Assembly: GCA_963581185.1 (NCBI GenBank)
Contig: CAUZOB010000120.1
Coordinates: 1-15,294 of the forward strand
Reading direction: 5' to 3'
DNA: 15,294 nt
Source of the DNA: SAT2750 sp963581185
GTDB taxonomy: Bacteria; Planctomycetota; Planctomycetia; Pirellulales; Pirellulaceae
The notes under the pieces were generated by a model that made no database searches, was not told the origin of the DNA, and saw only the letters and a program-made list of their open reading frames with translations. Below are positions 14,044 through 15,294 of the stretch, piece after piece. Both the position numbers and the translations under genes were made by a program. How positions within the stretch are numbered: position 1 is the first letter of the stretch; every line of letters starts with the position of its first letter.

Positions 14044-14820
14044 ATGATCGAAGTTCGTGAATTGACGAAATGCTATGAGGATCTTCGCCTCGGCGAAATC
14101 GTGGCGGTCGATTGCGTCAGCTTTGTTGCCCAGCCTGGCGAGATCTTCGGCCTGCTGGGTCCCAACGGTGCTGGCAAGACAACTGTCCTGCGGACACTCA
14201 GTACCATGCTCCGGCCCACCTCGGGGACGGCCGTGGTAGGGGGTTTCGATGTAAGCACGCAGGCCGCACAGGTCCGCCGCCACATTGGTTTCGTGTCAGG
14301 CAACCTGACCGGCTATGAACGGATGACAGCCTGGGAGATGGTCGAGTTCTTTGGCAGACTGCATGGCCTCGAGCAGGACCACTTGCAGGAACGCATGGAG
14401 ACCGTCTTTTCCTGGCTGCAGATGGATGAGATCCGCGATCGACTGGGTGCCAAGATGTCGACCGGCATGAAACAGAAGGTCTCGATTGCCCGGGCGATTG
14501 TCCACGACCCACCCGTGCTGATTTTTGACGAAGCGACCGTCGGCCTCGACGTGCTGGTGGCCCGCTCCCTGCTCGATACGATCCAACAGCTGCGGGACGA
14601 GGGCAAGTGCGTGATCTTCTCCACACACCATATGCACGAAGCGGAAAGACTCTGCGATCGAATTGCCATCCTGCACCGTGGCAGAATTCTCAAGGAAGGA
14701 ACCCTTGAGTCGTTGCTGGAGGGACAGCAGGGTAGCGACCTCGAACAGGTCTTCTTCGACTTGATATCGGAACACGACCAGCAGTCTCCGTCGCTCGCTG
14801 CCGACGATGGGGGAGGCTAA
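14044..14820 (+). CDS. natA: ABC transporter ATP-binding protein, NatA type
   Basis: A 258-residue nucleotide-binding subunit of a NatAB-like ABC exporter. Walker A GPNGAGKT is at 39-46, the signature STGMKQ at 138-143 (the NatA/CcmA variant of LSGGQ), and Walker B VLIFDEA at 157-163 with Asp161 and catalytic Glu162. The D-loop is GLD at 166-168 and the switch His194 lies in STHHMHEAE. After Walker B the usual Pro of DEPT is Ala163, a mild deviation. Around 81-90 the Q-loop reads GFVSGNLTGY, as in NatA relatives. In Bacillus, NatAB exports Na+, but homologues in this phylum are not assigned a substrate. ATG 14044 follows mqnC by 47 nt with no clear terminator. The permease starts 4 nt after the stop, so natA and the permease gene are an operon. 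Confidence 0.88.
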   Translation: MIEVRELTKCYEDLRLGEIVAVDCVSFVAQPGEIFGLLGPNGAGKTTVLRTLSTMLRPTSGTAVVGGFDVSTQAAQVRRHIGFVSGNLTGYERMTAWEMVEFFGRLHGLEQDHLQERMETVFSWLQMDEIRDRLGAKMSTGMKQKVSIARAIVHDPPVLIFDEATVGLDVLVARSLLDTIQQLRDEGKCVIFSTHHMHEAERLCDRIAILHRGRILKEGTLESLLEGQQGSDLEQVFFDLISEHDQQSPSLAADDGGG

Positions 14821-14824
14821 CTGC

Positions 14825-15294
14825 ATGCAATGGTCCAATGTGAAGTGGATTTTTCTGCGTGAAATCCGCGACCAGCTGCGCGATCGAAGGACGATGTTCG
14901 CGATTTTCGTGCTACCTGTCCTGATGTACCCGCTGATGGGGATGGTGATCCTGCAGATCACCCAGTTTGTGCAGGAACATCCCACCAAGGTCCGTCTTGT
15001 TGGCTGGGACCAGTTGCCAGACGAGCCAGCCCTGCTGGAAGAATCGGCAACCGGCGAGAGGCATTTTTCCTCCAGCTACAGCTCGCAAGCAGACCGTCAG
15101 TTGCTGACCATGACATTCGAGCCGTTGCCCCCGGATCAGCCCGATGTAGATACATTCAAAGCACAGACGCAGCAGCAGATTCGCGACGATGAGTTCGACC
15201 TGGTCGTCCGTTTTCCGGCTGGTTTTTCCAGCAAGCTGAAGGAATTTAACGATCGAGTCAGGGCCAGCCGAAGCGGTGAGATTGGCGAGGATCT
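14825..15294 (+). CDS. ABC-2 permease, NatB type, N-terminal part, cut by window edge
   Basis: The first 156 codons of the membrane subunit partnering natA; the gene continues past the right edge. The start MQWSNVKWIFLREIRDQLRD has the amphipathic N-terminal helix of NatB-type permeases, with the REIRDQLRDRRT motif before the first membrane segment (about residues 25-44, FAIFVLPVLMYPLMGMVILQ). A soluble extracytoplasmic region begins after it (KVRLVGWDQLPDE, then FDLVVRFPAGF near 125-135), as in ABC-2 permeases with a large loop between the first two helices. In Planctomycetota such permeases are often fused to a CPBP-type protease domain; whether this one is cannot be seen. ATG 14825 lies 4 nt after the natA stop. 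No substrate can be inferred. Confidence 0.8.
   Translation, partial: MQWSNVKWIFLREIRDQLRDRRTMFAIFVLPVLMYPLMGMVILQITQFVQEHPTKVRLVGWDQLPDEPALLEESATGERHFSSSYSSQADRQLLTMTFEPLPPDQPDVDTFKAQTQQQIRDDEFDLVVRFPAGFSSKLKEFNDRVRASRSGEIGED

Noticed and set aside
1..15294. CRISPR array, transposon ends, tRNA genes or prophage remnants
   Set aside because: No regularly spaced repeats, no transposase or integrase motif, no tRNA T-loop/CCA pattern and no phage structural gene were seen on either strand.

Overview
The window looks like chromosomal DNA from a planctomycete, probably a Pirellulales-type marine or freshwater lineage. The evidence is a high-GC (roughly 58-60% by eye), densely coded region on both strands. 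It carries families typical of that phylum: a twin-arginine-exported Gfo/Idh/MocA oxidoreductase, a membrane-anchored PQQ-type beta-propeller, a DHPS-like DUF6513 pterin-binding protein next to pabB, futalosine-pathway menaquinone genes and a NatAB-type ABC exporter. No transposase, phage gene, CRISPR array, tRNA or 16S/23S/5S rRNA gene was seen. The taxonomic call is an inference from gene content only.

Layout, left to right. Positions 1-2499 (minus strand) form a tight three-gene operon: an SDR-fold protein, a DUF6513/dihydropteroate-synthase-like protein, and the start of pabB (aminodeoxychorismate synthase component I), which runs off the left edge. The first junction is a 4-nt overlap and the second a 4-nt gap, so the three are likely translationally coupled and serve a folate- or tetrahydromethanopterin-type pterin pathway. 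A divergent FabD-like acyltransferase (2692-3852, plus) meets a membrane-anchored beta-propeller gene (3849-5468, minus) head-on; their stop codons share the palindrome CTAG. An enolase-superfamily (mandelate racemase type) gene (5612-6736, plus) is followed after 5 nt by a complete bacterial type A RNase P RNA gene (about 6742-7138). A ribbon-helix-helix protein gene (7199-7633, minus) converges on rnpB, with a terminator between them. After a 373-nt non-coding stretch come hflX and an overlapping canonical SDR gene (8007-10128, plus), then a Tat-exported Gfo/Idh/MocA gene ending in a strong terminator (10271-11812). The right end holds mqnA and mqnC (12024-13996), two steps of futalosine menaquinone synthesis, followed by natA and the beginning of a natB-type permease (14044 to the right edge).

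I see no defence island or other accessory system. The observations most worth a second look are these: the operon SDR, which lacks three of the four classical catalytic residues while a canonical SDR sits 7 kb away; the FabD-like protein, which keeps Ser/His but lacks the carboxylate-binding Arg and the N-terminal GQG motif; the very close placement of rnpB behind a coding gene, with P1 apparently leading into a U-tract; and an orphan RHH regulator with inverted repeats upstream.
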